From assembly GCA_038363925.1 (NCBI GenBank), contig JAQQWL010000016.1:1612001-1676000 (forward strand): 64,000 nucleotides of DNA, written 5' to 3'. The notes below the pieces were generated by a model. That model saw nothing but the letters and a program-made list of their open reading frames with translations. It had not been told where the DNA came from and did not search any database. The translations under genes and the position numbers were made by a program. Source of the DNA: Apiospora phragmitis (Eukaryota; Ascomycota; Sordariomycetes; Amphisphaeriales; Apiosporaceae). Positions 63,406 through 64,000 of this stretch are shown here, piece by piece. Position 1 is the first letter of the stretch, and each line of letters begins with the position of its first letter.

Positions 63406-63783
63406 CTAACGGGCACCCGATCGGTCCTGTCCATTCTCCAGTTCCCACCGAGCATTGGCCTGCTCGATCTTGGCATTGCACCGACGCACGACCGAGTGCG
63501 CCCCGCTGACGTGATACTGGAGGACCGGCATCAAGGGCAACACCACGCCATCGAGAAGATCGCGGTAGTAGGCGATCTCCTGTCGCAGACGACCGTTTTC
63601 TCGCGTCAGTTCGACGAGCCTCTGCTCCCGGGAAGTGCTCGCCCCTTTGGCTGCTCGGATGTCCTCGGGATCAAACGCCGTCGTCGTGCCCCCAAGTGCC
63701 CGTATCTCGTGGTCGACAAGGGTTGGGGGCCGCGGCTTGTGCTCGGCGCGTTGGCCGCTCTGGTGCGTCTTTGATCCATCCAT
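63406..63783 (-). CDS. Coiled-coil hypothetical protein (125 aa)
   Basis: Intact frame from MDGSKTHQSGQRAEHKPRPP. Residues 45-80 form a leucine-zipper-like coiled coil (STSREQRLVELTRENGRLRQ, EIAYYRDLLDGVVLPLM). A second helix (NAKIEQANARWELENGQ) follows. It has no DNA-binding basic region of bZIP type and no signal peptide. It may pair with another coiled-coil protein. Function unknown. Confidence 0.5.
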   Translation of the reverse strand: MDGSKTHQSGQRAEHKPRPPTLVDHEIRALGGTTTAFDPEDIRAAKGASTSREQRLVELTRENGRLRQEIAYYRDLLDGVVLPLMPVLQYHVSGAHSVVRRCNAKIEQANARWELENGQDRSGAR

Positions 63784-64000
63784 GGCGGGTGAGAGGGAGA
63801 GACGGCGATGGTGCGCGAGTGGGGCGCCGTAGTAGCAATCATCGACAACGGGGAGGTCGCGCTGCTGTGCTGCTCGTCCCTTTATGTTGCGTAATCCACA
63901 CAGTCATCCATTTTTGGTAACAAGAGGACGGACCCCCTAGTGCGCAGGGCCATTTTGGGAGATTTTCTTTGGATTGTACCTCTGTTGGATGGATTCGCGC

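Noticed and set aside
1..64000. Starship captain (DUF3435 tyrosine recombinase)
   Set aside because: I looked for the Arg...His-x-x-Arg...Tyr recombinase pattern and the typical DUF3435 segments in the translated frames and saw none, so no captain and no element edge is claimed.

Overview
The window reads as nuclear DNA of a filamentous ascomycete (Pezizomycotina; Sordariomycetes or Hypocreales is likely but not provable here). Genes are spaced, point both ways and carry short introns of about 47-115 nt with GTANGT donors and CTAAC or CTGAC branch points. Many products belong to fungal families (BCS1-like AAA, STAND N-terminal, DUF3723, FRE ferric reductase, patatin-like phospholipase). Several blocks show the AT-rich, C-to-T decay expected from repeat-induced point mutation (RIP). 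No bacterial operons, rRNA, CRISPR or telomere repeats were seen.

Layout. 0-7.6 kb: a dead aminoglycoside-phosphotransferase-like gene, a 1.1 kb AT-rich block, a BCS1-like AAA gene with an early stop, and a decayed pogo/Fot1 transposase. 8-23 kb: a small protein kinase, a STAND N-terminal-domain gene with a frameshift, a 745-aa kinase-like protein and a broken paralogue of it, a multi-TM protein, a Cys-rich small protein and an F-box-like protein. 22.7-31 kb: a nucleoside-hydrolase-fold protein, a solo LTR, a Ras-like gene with a frameshift and a small secreted protein. 31-36.3 kb: a GH64 beta-1,3-glucanase with a one-base frameshift, a 21-bp minisatellite enclosed by inverted repeats, and a Fot1-type transposon with both termini. 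36.5-54 kb: a mosaic of a decayed DUF3723 gene, an intact kinase-like gene with two RIP-decayed relatives, shuffled fragments of FRE and GH64 genes, three more solo LTRs, and a complete five-exon FRE-type ferric reductase. 54-64 kb: a Pho80-type cyclin, an HMG-box protein, a six-exon RING plus patatin-like phospholipase, an AT-hook protein and a coiled-coil protein.

Interpretation. DUF3723, FRE, patatin-like phospholipase and NLR/STAND-related genes are the recurrent accessory cargo of Starships, the giant fungal transposons mobilised by a DUF3435 tyrosine recombinase (the captain). All four classes occur here, among transposons, solo LTRs and RIP-damaged duplications, so the window is best read as Starship cargo or the remains of one or more Starships. 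I did not recognise a captain, so boundaries are unknown. Gene models marked as checked have exon lengths that sum to a multiple of three. Several genes are broken by single-base changes in homopolymers; these may be true pseudogenes or assembly errors.
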